Shown: positions 1-7,632, numbered from the stretch's first letter. The stretch is DNA of 11,076 nucleotides from Anaerolineae bacterium (GCA_016929795.1 JAFGIA010000276.1:1-11076), one strand, 5' to 3'. Program-made: numbers and translations. Notes: generated by a model from the letters alone, not told the origin.

Positions 1-1
1 C

Positions 2-322
2 GAGAGCCAGACCGAGCGCCTGACCCACACGCCCGGTGACGCCGGGAGCTGGGGGGCAAGTGCTGGCGAGGCTGGCATCCTTTTCACGTCCAACCGTGAT
101 GGTCAGCCCGAGGTCTACCGCCTGCACGATGGGATGGTGGACCGCATGACCCACACACCCGGTAACGCCGGGAGCTGGGGTGCCATGTGGACCGCCGCAG
201 GGGTCTATTTCACCTCAGATCGTGATGGCAAGCCCGAAGTCTATCGCCTGCACGATGGCCAGATCGAGCGCCTGACCCACACACCCGGCTCGGCTGCGAG
301 CTGGCTGCATCCTCCCGAGTAG
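2..322 (+). CDS. TolB/PD40-like beta-propeller protein, C-terminal end (partial)
   Basis: The reading frame is open from the window edge and ends at TAG (320-322), leaving 106 residues; the start lies outside the window. The fragment consists of a 42-residue repeat. Each unit runs from (R)(L/M)THTPG through GSW to FTS(N/D)RDG and EVYRLHDG. The FTSxRDGxxEVYRL pattern is typical of PD40 (WD40-like, TolB-type) propeller blades, which form protein-interaction or ligand-binding surfaces and are often secreted or periplasmic. Two complete blades and the start of a third are seen; the last stops after SAASWLHPPE, so the final blade is incomplete or is closed by N-terminal strands, as is common in propellers. 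The glycosylase gene starts 6 bases after the stop, so the two may be co-transcribed. The family assignment is good; substrate and partner cannot be told. Confidence 0.75.
   Translation, partial: ESQTERLTHTPGDAGSWGASAGEAGILFTSNRDGQPEVYRLHDGMVDRMTHTPGNAGSWGAMWTAAGVYFTSDRDGKPEVYRLHDGQIERLTHTPGSAASWLHPPE
17..304 (+). repeat. 126-bp tandem repeat inside the propeller gene
   Basis: Units begin at about 17, 143 and 269, exactly 126 bases (42 codons) apart, and remain highly similar as DNA: CTGACCCACAC and GCCTGCACGATGG recur at the same phase. Such nucleotide-level identity between blades suggests recent unit duplication within the gene. The array probably continues to the left of the window. Confidence 0.8.
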
Positions 323-328
323 CCTCCT

Positions 329-895
329 ATGTACCCGCTGGCGCAGCACAAACTGCCACGCCAATTCTATGCGCGCGACACCGTCCTGGTCGCGCGCGAG
401 CTACTCAACAAGTACCTCGTGCGGGTGGCCGGTGGAGTCACGCGCGTTGGGCGCATCGTCGAGACCGAGGCCTACCTCGGGCCGCACGACCTCGCCGCCC
501 ATTCGTCGAAAGGGTGGACCCCACGCACCAAAGTGATGTTTGGGCCGCCCGGGCACGCGTACATATACCTGATTTATGGGATGCACCACTGCACCAACAT
601 TGTCACCGAGCCTGAGGGAAGTGGCAGCGCCGTGCTGCTGCGCGCCCTCGAGCCGGTGCAGAATGTCGACGCCCGCACCAACGGCCCCGGCCTCCTGTCG
701 AAGGCGATGGGCATCGACCGCTCGCTGACGGGCCACGACCTGCTGAGCGACGACTTTTACCTCGCCCGCCCGCCAGCGTGCGAGTCATTCGAGGTAATCG
801 CCACGCCGCGCGTCGGCGTGGCCTATGCGGGCGAGTGGGCCGCCAGACCGCTGCGCTTCTACATCGCCGGCAGCCCGTTCGTGTCGCGAAAATAG
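329..895 (+). CDS. mpg: DNA-3-methyladenine glycosylase (AAG/MPG family)
   Basis: This 188-residue protein matches the alkyladenine DNA glycosylase family (Pur_DNA_glyco), monofunctional base-excision repair enzymes that remove 3-methyladenine, hypoxanthine and other alkylated purines. The family core is visible: FYARDTVLVARELL near residue 13, the catalytic segment VETEAYLGP at 44-52 with E47 at the position of human AAG Glu125 and Y49 at Tyr127, H58 at His136, the PRTKVMFGPPGHAYIYLIYGM block, and VLLRALEP. Length is normal for a bacterial member and no part appears missing. The ATG at 329 starts at the family's usual N-terminus, although no clear Shine-Dalgarno precedes it. It lies between the propeller gene (6-base gap) and the FAH-family gene (10-base gap), suggesting one transcript; no functional link among the three is obvious. 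The role is known from the family and not tested here. Confidence 0.93.
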   Translation: MYPLAQHKLPRQFYARDTVLVARELLNKYLVRVAGGVTRVGRIVETEAYLGPHDLAAHSSKGWTPRTKVMFGPPGHAYIYLIYGMHHCTNIVTEPEGSGSAVLLRALEPVQNVDARTNGPGLLSKAMGIDRSLTGHDLLSDDFYLARPPACESFEVIATPRVGVAYAGEWAARPLRFYIAGSPFVSRK

Positions 896-905
896 GGGGG
901 GAGCC

Positions 906-1793
906 ATGCACCTGCTGACCTTTTGTCTCGACCGCCGCATCCGTTTCGGCCTGGCCGCCGGCGAAGCCGTCGTCGACCTGGCCCTGGCCGACCCAAGCCT
1001 GCCCAACGACGCCCGCACCTTTCTCGAAGCAGGCGCCCCCGCCCTGGCAGGCGCCAGGCGTGTGCTGCGCCGGCTCGCCGCCGGCGAGGTAAGCGCCCGC
1101 GCCATCCACCGCGCGTCCGATCTCGAACTGCTTGCCCCCGTGCCCAACCCGTCCAAGATCATCGCCGTTGGCGTCAACTACCTCGACCACTGTCGCGAGT
1201 CAGGCAACCAGCCGCCTCACTCTCCCGTCCTCTTTGCCAAGTTCCCCACGGCCGTGATCGGCCCGGAGCAGCCGATCGTGTGGGACCCGGCGCTCACGCG
1301 CCAGGTAGACTATGAAGCCGAACTGGCCGTCGTCATCGGCCGCGAGGCGCGCCACGTCCCTGCCCCTCGCGCGCTCGACGTCGTCTTTGGCTACACGTGC
1401 GCCAACGACGTGTCGGCCCGCGACCTGCAATTCTCCGACAGGCAGTGGGTGCGCGCCAAGTCACTCGACACCTTTTGCCCGCTCGGCCCCCACCTGGTGA
1501 CCGCCGACGAGGTGCCCGATCCTGGGGCGCTGGCCATCGCCTGCCGCGTGAACGGAGTCACACTCCAGGACTCGAGCACGTCCGAGATGCTCTTTGGAGT
1601 GCCCGCGCTCATCGAGTTCATCACCCGAGCCTTCACCCTCCTGCCCGGCGACGTCATCCTGACCGGCACGCCGGCGGGCACAGGGGCCTTTCGCGAGCCA
1701 CCACTCTTTTTGCAGCATGGCGACGTCGTAGAGATCGAGATTGAGGGGCTGGGCACCCTGCGCAACCCCTGCCACGAGCGAGCACAGATGTAG
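906..1793 (+). CDS. Fumarylacetoacetate hydrolase (FAH) family protein
   Basis: This 295-residue protein has the two-part architecture of the FAH superfamily: a small N-terminal domain (about 1-75) and the catalytic mixed-beta FAH domain (about 80-290). Members cleave C-C bonds or decarboxylate/isomerise 2-oxo or 2,4-dioxo acids in aromatic-compound and sugar-acid catabolism using Mg2+ or Mn2+. Likely metal ligands are E137 and E139 in DYEAELAVVIG and D168 in ANDVSARD. Other family signatures are IIAVGVNYLDHC (85-96), the SLDTFCPLGP stretch and GTPAGTG (254-260). ATG 906 is chosen because a G-rich ribosome site (GGGGGGAG) lies just upstream; an earlier in-frame ATG at 825 would overlap the glycosylase by 71 bases. 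The substrate (acylpyruvate, 2-hydroxyhepta-2,4-diene-dioate, oxaloacetate and others) cannot be assigned. Confidence 0.9.
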   Translation: MHLLTFCLDRRIRFGLAAGEAVVDLALADPSLPNDARTFLEAGAPALAGARRVLRRLAAGEVSARAIHRASDLELLAPVPNPSKIIAVGVNYLDHCRESGNQPPHSPVLFAKFPTAVIGPEQPIVWDPALTRQVDYEAELAVVIGREARHVPAPRALDVVFGYTCANDVSARDLQFSDRQWVRAKSLDTFCPLGPHLVTADEVPDPGALAIACRVNGVTLQDSSTSEMLFGVPALIEFITRAFTLLPGDVILTGTPAGTGAFREPPLFLQHGDVVEIEIEGLGTLRNPCHERAQM

Positions 1794-1867
1794 CACAATC
1801 CAGAGGATTGTGGCACCACCCTGCCGGGTTGTGAGCGGCACAATCCAGAGGACCGTGGCACAACCGG
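1794..1867 (+). repeat. Cluster of hairpin repeats (REP-like) between FAH and dehydratase genes
   Basis: CACAATCC-AGA-GGATTGTG (1794-1812) is a perfect 8-bp stem with a 3-base loop. A second copy starts 45 bases on (1839-1857), identical in the left arm and loop but with GGACCGTG as right arm (two A-C mismatches). The second hairpin is enclosed by CCGGGTTGTG (1824-1833) and CACAACCGG (1859-1867), which pair with one bulged base. No T-run follows, so an intrinsic terminator is unlikely. Possible readings are a REP-type intergenic repeat or an mRNA processing/stabilising structure within the operon. Confidence 0.7.
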
Positions 1868-1899
1868 AAAGGGGCAGATTCTTGAGCAGAAAATCCAGG

Positions 1900-2868
1900 A
1901 TGGTCGATCTGGGCGACGTGCTGGCAGCGCACCGGGTAGTAACGGCACACGCCTGGCGCACACCACTGGCCGAGTCACCCGCACTGGGCCAGCGAACGGG
2001 CGGCGACATCCGGCTAAAGCTCGAGTGCTGGCAGCGCACCGGATCGTTCAAGGTACGTGGGGCGCTGGCCCGGGTGGCGGCCATGATACAAGCGGGCGAC
2101 GCGCGCGAGATCGTCACCGCGTCGGCGGGTAACCACGGGCTCGGGGTGGCGTATGCCGCCCAGGCGCTCGGTGCCCCCAGGGTGACGATCTTTGTGCCCG
2201 AGACGGCGCCGCGGGCCAAGCTGGAGCGGCTGGCGGCGTTCGATTGCGAGGTGCGGCGCAAAGGGCGCGATTATGATGCGACGCACGCCATCGCCGAGGC
2301 GTACGCACACGAGCGCGGCGCCTTCTACCTGTCCGCGTACGACGACCCGATCGTCGTCGCCGGCCAGGGCACCGTGGGGCTGGAGATCGTCGAGGAAGCC
2401 CCGGCGGTAGACATCGTCCTGGTGCCGGTGGGCGGCGGCGGCCTGATCGCCGGCACCGCAGTGGCCGTGCGCACGGCCAACCCTGCGGTGCGCGTGGTCG
2501 GCGTACAGCCCGAGGCCTCACCCGCGGCCTACCTGTCGTTCCGCGACGGGCACGCGTACGAGACGTACGACGCCGGACCGACATTGTGCGACGGGCTGGC
2601 TGGTGGCTTCGGGCGGGTGCCGTTCCAGGTGGCGCGCGACCTGGTGGACGAGGTATTGGTGATTCCCGAGGCCGATGTGCGCGCGGCGGTGCGCTGGCTG
2701 CTGGTGCACGAGCAGCTCGTGGTCGAAGGGTCAGGCGCGATCGCGGTGGCACCCCTCTTGAATGGGCAGCTCGACGCAACGGGGCAGCAGGTGGTGGCGA
2801 TTCTGACGGGGAGGAATCTCGACGCGGCAGTGCTAGCCGAGTTATTGGGCAATGGTAGAACAAACTGA
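1900..2868 (+). CDS. Threonine/serine dehydratase (PLP-dependent, fold type II)
   Basis: The 322-residue product matches the threonine/serine ammonia-lyase family: PLP-dependent cytosolic enzymes that convert L-threonine to 2-oxobutanoate (or L-serine to pyruvate) with release of ammonia. The Schiff-base lysine is K51 in TGSFKVRGA, the substrate/cofactor loop is SAGNHG (75-80), and the glycine-rich PLP phosphate loop is GGGGL (178-182). There is no C-terminal ACT-like regulatory domain, so it resembles short catabolic or serine-racemase-like members more than feedback-inhibited biosynthetic IlvA. ATG 1900 gives the usual N-terminus (MVDLGDVLAAHR), but a TTG at 1882 in the same frame has a better-placed purine-rich site (GGAAAGGGG, 1866-1874) and may be the true start, adding six residues. 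The 3' end overlaps the phosphatase gene by 17 bases, implying coupling. Confidence 0.88.
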   Translation: MVDLGDVLAAHRVVTAHAWRTPLAESPALGQRTGGDIRLKLECWQRTGSFKVRGALARVAAMIQAGDAREIVTASAGNHGLGVAYAAQALGAPRVTIFVPETAPRAKLERLAAFDCEVRRKGRDYDATHAIAEAYAHERGAFYLSAYDDPIVVAGQGTVGLEIVEEAPAVDIVLVPVGGGGLIAGTAVAVRTANPAVRVVGVQPEASPAAYLSFRDGHAYETYDAGPTLCDGLAGGFGRVPFQVARDLVDEVLVIPEADVRAAVRWLLVHEQLVVEGSGAIAVAPLLNGQLDATGQQVVAILTGRNLDAAVLAELLGNGRTN

Positions 2869-3526
2869 ACACGCGATTAAAGTGGTCCTCTTTGACCTGG
2901 ACGATACCCTCTACCCGCGCACGGCCGGCGTCATGGGGCAGATCCGGGTGTTGATCTTGAAGTACATGGAAGAGCGACTGGGGCTGGCGACAGAAGAGGC
3001 GAACGCGCTGCGGCGCGAATACCTGAAAACGTACGGCACGACCATGCGTGGCCTGCAGGCACACCACGGGATCGACCCCGGCGAGTATCTCAACTTTGTG
3101 CACGACATGCCCCTGCACGAGTATATCGCGCCCAATCCCGCCCTCGACGAGGCGCTGGCAGCCATTCCGCAGAAGAAGGTGATCTTTACCAACGCGTCGC
3201 GGGGACACGCCGAGCGCGTGCTCGAGGTGCTCGACATCCGGCATCACTTTGACCGGATCGTGGACGTGAGCGACATGGACTACCTCAGCAAGCCAGAGCC
3301 ATCGAGCTACCGGCGCATCTGCGACATGCTCGGCCAGCGACCCGAGGCGTGCGTGCTGGTGGAGGACGTCGCGCGCAACCTGCAGCCTGCGAAGGAGCTG
3401 GGGATGGTGACCGTGCTCGTCGGCGAGGGCCAAGAAGGAGCAGAGGGCGTAGATTATGTCATTTCGCGGATCGAAGAGATCGGGGAACTGATGACGCGCA
3501 TCGACGGCAGGGATCAGGGGCCATAA
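2852..3526 (+). CDS. HAD-superfamily hydrolase, pyrimidine 5'-nucleotidase-like
   Basis: The 224-residue protein carries all four HAD motifs in order: DLDDT with nucleophile D15 and acid/base D17, T113-N114 in IFTNASRGHA, K147 in SKPEPSSY, and E171-D172 in VLVEDVARNLQPAKELGM. The DDTLYP start, the helical cap between motifs I and II (about 22-100) and the NLxxAKxLGM signature fit the subgroup containing pyrimidine 5'-nucleotidases (SDT1/PHM8-like), which dephosphorylate nucleoside monophosphates in the cytosol; phosphoglycolate-phosphatase-like activity is an alternative. The start codon lies inside the dehydratase gene in another frame (17-base overlap), which suggests translational coupling; no strong Shine-Dalgarno is seen. 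It ends the co-directional cluster and converges on the membrane-protein gene, with a 34-base gap in which no clear terminator was seen. Confidence 0.87.
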   Translation: MVEQTEHAIKVVLFDLDDTLYPRTAGVMGQIRVLILKYMEERLGLATEEANALRREYLKTYGTTMRGLQAHHGIDPGEYLNFVHDMPLHEYIAPNPALDEALAAIPQKKVIFTNASRGHAERVLEVLDIRHHFDRIVDVSDMDYLSKPEPSSYRRICDMLGQRPEACVLVEDVARNLQPAKELGMVTVLVGEGQEGAEGVDYVISRIEEIGELMTRIDGRDQGP

Positions 3527-3560
3527 GGAGATTGCCTTCTACGCCTGCTGCCGTGAGCCG

Positions 3561-4754
3561 CTACCCTCCATATGTTGCCCACATCCAGGCCATCCACTCC
3601 TCCTCGAACGCGGCGAGGTCGGCTTCCGGGCCCAGCACCTCCTCGAGTGCCTCGCGCAGGGTGTTCGACGGGATCGAGGCCCGCACCAGCGCGGGCAGCG
3701 CATCCACCCCCAGCCTCGCGACCAGGTAATCGACGAGGGCATAACTCTGCGCGTAAAGGAGCGTGCTGTTATCAGGCGCTGCAGGGAAGGCCATCTCATC
3801 CAGAGAGAGGAATCGACCGCCAGCCGCTGCGGTGCGCAGGTCGGTCAGCCAGACTCCACCCACAGCGCTGCCAGTCACCTGTTCCGTCTCCCACAAGCGG
3901 ATGCCCTCCATCAATACTGACCCCTTGCCCCCCAACGCGTCCAAGTCAGACAAGTCCACTGCCCGCGCCAGCAAGTTGCCCACCATGATGCCTGGCAGCA
4001 CCTGGGCGGCGGTCTCGGCCGGCCAGCCGGCAAGTAGGGGAGCAAGCAGGTCGATAGATGGGCCGGTGGGATAGAGAAGCACGCCGGGGCAGTCGATAGA
4101 GTAGCATAGATCGAACGTGACGACATGCCGCCGGGGGTCGAGATCCAGATCGGTACACGCCCGTGCGTGAGCAGCTTCCATGAGAGGTGCCACCTCGGTG
4201 ATCCACGTTTCCTCCGCCTCTCGATAGCGCCACACGACGTGGGCCGTGTGCTGCTCACGCTCGGCGCCCCACCAGGCAGGATCGGGGCCGGTGTGCAGCC
4301 AGGCCCCGTACACCTGGCGAAAAAACTCGACGCGGTAGAAAAGCTCGCCATCTGGTCTCTCGCCAGACACCTTTGCCCACGCGCGGTCGTCGCGACGGCC
4401 GGCTTCCACCACGTGCAGGGGATACGGAGCAAGCGTGTACGATTCTCCGCGCCGCCGGGCAAGCATTACAAAGTCAAACTGCTCCTTCTGATACTGGCGG
4501 AACGGCGCATGATCCGGGTCGAGGAGCACGGCGAACGCGTCCCAGGCACCGGCCCGCAGCGCCTCTTCCTCGCCGTCGAGCACAGCTTGCAGCTTGGGCT
4601 CCAGGCGGGTGGAGCGCTTGAACAAAAAGAGGAACACAGCAACGAGGAGGAGCACAAGCAGGATGCGCATGACAAATGCCAGGGGAGGCCGGCGGGCATC
4701 CTCGTCCGGCTCTGGCCAAACCTGTCCACGCTCTGCGTGCCTCGAACTTGACAT
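3561..4754 (-). CDS. Single-pass membrane protein with peptidase-MA-like C-terminal domain, probably non-catalytic
   Basis: The 397-residue protein has a charged cytoplasmic N-terminus (1-24), one hydrophobic segment (about 25-46, rich in L/V/F) followed by KRST, and a large domain expected outside the cytoplasm. Residues about 55-160 resemble an NTF2/SnoaL-type helical-plus-sheet region. The C-terminal part contains LMEGIRLWETEQ, LLYAQSYALVDYLVARLG and a final FEEEWMAWM, a pattern seen after the zinc motif in peptidase-MA-like proteins. No HExxH motif is present upstream of the LMEG segment, where the family normally has it, so hydrolase activity is doubtful. ATG 4754 is chosen because GGAGG lies at 4760-4764, five bases upstream, and because extending to 4889 would run through the promoter region. 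The family call rests on pattern memory only. Confidence 0.65.
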   Translation of the reverse strand: MSSSRHAERGQVWPEPDEDARRPPLAFVMRILLVLLLVAVFLFLFKRSTRLEPKLQAVLDGEEEALRAGAWDAFAVLLDPDHAPFRQYQKEQFDFVMLARRRGESYTLAPYPLHVVEAGRRDDRAWAKVSGERPDGELFYRVEFFRQVYGAWLHTGPDPAWWGAEREQHTAHVVWRYREAEETWITEVAPLMEAAHARACTDLDLDPRRHVVTFDLCYSIDCPGVLLYPTGPSIDLLAPLLAGWPAETAAQVLPGIMVGNLLARAVDLSDLDALGGKGSVLMEGIRLWETEQVTGSAVGGVWLTDLRTAAAGGRFLSLDEMAFPAAPDNSTLLYAQSYALVDYLVARLGVDALPALVRASIPSNTLREALEEVLGPEADLAAFEEEWMAWMWATYGG

Positions 4755-4759
4755 GGCTG

Positions 4760-4764
4760 CCTCC
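4760..4764 (-). promoter_or_regulatory. Ribosome binding site deciding the start of the membrane protein
   Basis: On the minus strand GGAGG stands five bases before ATG 4754. It favours this start over the longer in-frame ATG at 4889. Confidence 0.75.
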
Positions 4765-4797
4765 GTGCCTGCTAGCCTGCGTCTAGCGCTTGAAGGT

Positions 4798-4826
4798 AGG
4801 ATACCATAATCAGGCCTGTGCGTCAA
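4798..4826 (-). promoter_or_regulatory. Sigma-70 promoter for the membrane protein gene
   Basis: On the minus strand TTGACG (4826-4821) and TATCCT (4803-4798) are separated by 17 bases, with TGG directly before the -10, giving an extended -10 element. The start site would fall about 7 bases downstream, leaving a leader of roughly 35-40 bases with the GGAGG site. The rest of the divergent region (about 4827-4988) holds no gene or structure that I can identify. Confidence 0.65.
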
Positions 4827-4988
4827 GCTGCCCATCCGTCCAACAAGTTCCCGCGACGTCGCCCTACCTCTGGCCCGGAGAGCACCCATTGCGTGTCCTG
4901 TCCGGCCGGACGATGGCGCCCTGCCCCCCTACCAGGAGCCTCGCGGTTGGTGGAAGGTACCTTGATTACAGACGGGCAGCCCTCGCCA

Positions 4989-4997
4989 TGTTATCAT
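4989..4997 (+). promoter_or_regulatory. Possible extended -10 promoter for the SPATA20-family gene
   Basis: TG-T-TATCAT fits an extended -10 element and lies about 50 bases before the start codon at 5047. A TTGATT (4962-4967) upstream is too far away (24 bases) to be a normal -35 box, so the assignment is weak. Confidence 0.35.
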
Positions 4998-5033
4998 ACC
5001 TATGGTGTATTTTGAACAAAAAAGCCTTGCCTG

Positions 5034-5041
5034 GGAGGAGG
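5034..5041 (+). promoter_or_regulatory. Strong ribosome binding site deciding the start at 5047
   Basis: GGAGGAGG lies five bases before ATG 5047. The in-frame ATG at 5002 lacks such a site and would put a poorly family-like extension on the protein. Confidence 0.85.
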
Positions 5042-5046
5042 AAGTT

Positions 5047-7128
5047 ATGTCTAATCGCCTGCGAAACGAGACCAGCCCATACCTGCTGCAGCACGCCGGC
5101 AACCCTGTCGATTGGTACCCGTGGGGCGCGGAGGCGCTCAGCAAAGCCCAGGACGAGGAAAAGCCGATCTTTTTGAGCATTGGTTATTCTGCCTGCCATT
5201 GGTGTCACGTCATGGAGCACGAATCCTTTGAAGACGAGACGACCGCCGCATTGATGAACGAGCACTTTGTCAACATCAAGGTGGACCGTGAGGAGCGCCC
5301 CGACCTGGACCAGATCTATATGAATGCCGTCCAGGCCATGACCGGCAGCGGCGGCTGGCCGATGAGCGTCTTTCTCACGCCCCAGGGAGAGCCTTTCTAC
5401 GGCGGCACCTATTTCCCACCCAGGCCGCGTTACGGAATGCCGTCATTTACCCAGGTGTTACTGGCCATCGCCACCGCGTGGCAGAACCGGCGCACGGAGC
5501 TGGTGCAGGGCGGGCGGCGGCTGGCGGTGGCGTTGGAAGAACAGATGTCGGTGGCAAACGTGACCGGGCAGGTGGCGATCGAGCCGGAGACGTTGCACGC
5601 GGCCTTTCGCGGCCTGGCGCAGCAGTTTGATGAGACCCATGGCGGCTGGGGCGGCGCGCCCAAGTTCCCGCAGCCGATGGCGATCGAGTTCCTGCTCAGA
5701 TATTATATCATGACAGGCAGCAAGCCGGCGCTACACATGGCAACGTTTACGCTAGACAAGATGGCGAGAGGCGGGATGTATGACCAGCTAGGCGGAGGAT
5801 TCCACCGCTACTCGGTCGACGACCACTGGCTCGTGCCCCATTTCGAGAAAATGTTGTACGACAGTGCCCAGTTGGCACGCGTCTACCTGCACGCCTGGCA
5901 GCTCACCGGCGACGGGTTCTACCGCACCATCGCGGTCGAGACGTTCGACTACGTGGCGCGCGAGATGACCGGTCCGCAGGGTGGTTTCTACTCGACCCAG
6001 GATGCCGACAGCGAGGGCGAGGAAGGCAAGTTCTTTGTCTGGACCGTCGACGAGATCCGCGCTGTGTTAGGAGATGAAGCGGACGAGTTTATCGCGGCGT
6101 ACGGCGTCAAGCGTGGCGGCAACTGGGAAGGCAAGAACATCCTGGAGCTGACGGGGACCATCGAGCAGCGGGAGAGACTGGCCGGCACCCGGGCAAAGTT
6201 GTTCGAAGCACGCGAGGCGCGTGTGCATCCGGGCCGTGACGAGAAGGTGATCACCGCCTGGAACGGGCTGATGCTGGCGGCCTTCGCCGAGGCTGCCGCG
6301 GCGTTTGGCCTCGCCGGCGGCGACACGGAGCGAGGTGACCGCTACCGCCATATCGCCGAACAGAATGCCGATTTCCTCCTGCACCACCTCCAGACCGACA
6401 CCGGCCGGCTCTTTCGCACCTGGAAGGCGGCGGGCGACAATGGCAGTCGGGGCGGTGAAGGAAGCGCCAAGATCGATGGCTTCCTGGAAGACTATGCCCA
6501 CGTGGCAGAAGGGCTGTTGTCCCTCTACCAGGCCACCTTCGACCGACGCTGGTACCAGGCTGCCCACGACCTGGTCGACTCGGCCGTGGCTCGCTTCTGG
6601 GTGACCGGCGAGGGATTCTATGACACGGCCACAGATTCAGAACAGCTCATCACCCGCCCGCGCGACTTGCAGGACAATGCCACGCCGTCGGGCAACGCCA
6701 TGATGGCCACGGTACTGCTCAAGCTGTCGGACCTGGCGATGGAGCACCGCTACGCCGACCTGGCGAGGGAGAACCTGGGCGCGGTGCAAGAGTTCCTGGG
6801 ACGGGCGCCGCTCGGGTTCAGCCAGTGGCTGGTGGCGCTCGACTATGCCCTCAGCCGCCCCTTTGAGATCGCCATCGTCGGCTCGCCCGACGACGAGGCG
6901 ACGCAGCGGCTGCTAGGCGCGGCAACGTCAGGGTTCCGGCCGCACCAGGTGATTGCGTATGGGCCGGCGGGCAAGCTCAGTACCCTGAGCCCGGCGCCAG
7001 CGGTGCCGCTGCTGGAGGATCGGGTGCTGGTGGACGGACAGCCGGCGGCCTACGTGTGCAGGGATTTCGCGTGCCAGGCGCCGGTGACGGACATCGACGC
7101 GCTGCGGGCGCAGTTGGAACGAGGCTGA
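5047..7128 (+). CDS. Thioredoxin-domain protein of the DUF255/SPATA20 (YyaL) family
   Basis: The 693-residue protein is full length for this family (members are typically near 690 residues in bacteria). The N-terminal thioredoxin-like DUF255 domain (about 1-165) starts [21 protein letters not shown], carries C50-H-W-C53 in place of a thioredoxin CxxC, and continues through [10 protein letters not shown] and [11 protein letters not shown]. The remainder is an (alpha/alpha)6-barrel-like region related to N-acylglucosamine 2-epimerase/glycosidase folds, with PHFEKMLYD (264-272), [27 protein letters not shown] and a C-terminal [14 protein letters not shown] (669-682) containing a second cysteine pair. 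The family is widespread but its biochemical role is not established; a redox or sugar-linked function is only suggested by the folds. No signal peptide is seen. It is the intact member of a locus whose other copies (psi-1 to psi-4) are broken downstream. Confidence 0.93.
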   Translation: MSNRLRNETSPYLLQHAGNPVDWYPWGAEALSKAQDEEKPIFLSIGYSACHWCHVMEHESFEDETTAALMNEHFVNIKVDREERPDLDQIYMNAVQAMTGSGGWPMSVFLTPQGEPFYGGTYFPPRPRYGMPSFTQVLLAIATAWQNRRTELVQGGRRLAVALEEQMSVANVTGQVAIEPETLHAAFRGLAQQFDETHGGWGGAPKFPQPMAIEFLLRYYIMTGSKPALHMATFTLDKMARGGMYDQLGGGFHRYSVDDHWLVPHFEKMLYDSAQLARVYLHAWQLTGDGFYRTIAVETFDYVAREMTGPQGGFYSTQDADSEGEEGKFFVWTVDEIRAVLGDEADEFIAAYGVKRGGNWEGKNILELTGTIEQRERLAGTRAKLFEAREARVHPGRDEKVITAWNGLMLAAFAEAAAAFGLAGGDTERGDRYRHIAEQNADFLLHHLQTDTGRLFRTWKAAGDNGSRGGEGSAKIDGFLEDYAHVAEGLLSLYQATFDRRWYQAAHDLVDSAVARFWVTGEGFYDTATDSEQLITRPRDLQDNATPSGNAMMATVLLKLSDLAMEHRYADLARENLGAVQEFLGRAPLGFSQWLVALDYALSRPFEIAIVGSPDDEATQRLLGAATSGFRPHQVIAYGPAGKLSTLSPAPAVPLLEDRVLVDGQPAAYVCRDFACQAPVTDIDALRAQLERG

Positions 7129-7144
7129 CATGACAACCAAGAGC

Positions 7145-7160
7145 GCAACAGTGTAGTTGC
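7145..7160 (+). repeat. Small inverted repeat overlapping the -35 box of the DUF433/DUF5615 module
   Basis: GCAAC (7145-7149) and GTTGC (7156-7160) form a 5-bp inverted repeat whose right arm covers the first bases of the -35 hexamer. Similar pieces (TTGCAAC at 7204-7210, AGTTGAC at 7222-7228) recur in the leader. Autorepression by the antitoxin complex through these arms is possible but speculative; there is no T-run, so it is unlikely to be a terminator for the upstream gene. Confidence 0.3.
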
Positions 7161-7185
7161 ACGAATAGTCCGAGTGTGCTACAAT
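7157..7185 (+). promoter_or_regulatory. Sigma-70 promoter of the DUF433/DUF5615 toxin-antitoxin module
   Basis: TTGCAC (7157-7162) and TACAAT (7180-7185) are separated by exactly 17 bases, and TG precedes the -10 by one base (extended -10). The predicted start is about 7192, giving a leader of about 54 bases before ATG 7246. It lies 28 bases past the stop of the SPATA20-family gene, so the module has its own promoter. Confidence 0.75.
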
Positions 7186-7245
7186 CCATCTGACGTCGAG
7201 TCCTTGCAACTGGAGACGGTGAGTTGACGGCGAGGAGTATGGCCC

Positions 7246-7632
7246 ATGAGTAATACGATAGAAGTCGAAAAAGTCTACGACGAACTCGGGCTCATTCGCC
7301 AGGAGCTGGCTGAAGTCAAGGCGCAACTGGCCGAGATTGTCGAGGTCAACAAAAGAGAACAGTGGGTGCAGCATCCTCACATTATGCGGCGGACTGACAT
7401 GCACCGTGGGGAGCCAACGATTCAAGGCAGCTCTATCACCGTACGCACCATTATCGAGCGCACGAAGGTGGGGGATACGCCGGAAGAGATTGTGGAAGCA
7501 TACCCGGTGTTGACACTGGCCCAGGTCCACGCGGCTTTGGGTTACTACTATGAGCACCCTGGTGAAATCGAGAACTATATCCAGGAAAACCGGGAGGCGC
7601 TATGGCGGACCAGGGAGCACGGCTCTTCGTAG
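7246..7632 (+). CDS. DUF433-domain antitoxin
   Basis: The 128-residue protein has two parts. Residues about 4-36 are charged and heptad-like (VEKVYDELGLIRQELAEVKAQLAEIVE), predicted to form a coiled coil. Residues about 43-112 match DUF433, a VapB-related winged-helix family: HPHIMRRTDMHRGEPTIQG, then ITVRTIIE, a GDTPEEIVEAYP turn and LAQVHAALGYYYEHPGEIE. DUF433 proteins are typically encoded directly before DUF5615 PIN-like proteins and are regarded as the antitoxin that neutralises the partner and binds DNA. That is the arrangement here, with a 31-base overlap. GAGGAG at 7232-7237 lies eight bases before ATG 7246; an ATG at 7239 is out of frame. The N-terminal coiled coil is longer than in the minimal family and may serve oligomerisation. 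Confidence 0.82.
   Translation: MSNTIEVEKVYDELGLIRQELAEVKAQLAEIVEVNKREQWVQHPHIMRRTDMHRGEPTIQGSSITVRTIIERTKVGDTPEEIVEAYPVLTLAQVHAALGYYYEHPGEIENYIQENREALWRTREHGSS
7592..7597 (+). promoter_or_regulatory. Internal ribosome binding site for the DUF5615 toxin
   Basis: GGGAGG lies inside the 3' end of the DUF433 coding sequence, four bases before ATG 7602. It supports independent or re-initiated translation of the toxin. Confidence 0.75.

Noticed and set aside
825..905. N-terminal extension of the FAH-family protein to ATG 825
   Set aside because: It overlaps the glycosylase, does not look like FAH sequence, and ATG 906 has a good ribosome site.
603..1190. A 195-codon minus-strand ORF across the glycosylase/FAH boundary
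   Set aside because: It is a shadow of two real genes with low-complexity Arg/Gly composition.
2114..3433. A 439-codon minus-strand ORF
   Set aside because: It lies opposite the well-supported dehydratase and HAD genes, is rich in R/P/A of the high-GC shadow kind, and has no family resemblance.
4125..4751. A 208-codon plus-strand ORF opposite the membrane protein
   Set aside because: It mirrors the minus-strand gene, which has a promoter, ribosome site and membrane segment; the plus ORF has none.
6928..7557. A 209-codon minus-strand ORF spanning the SPATA20-family tail and the DUF433 gene
   Set aside because: It covers two real plus-strand genes and their promoter, with no family resemblance.
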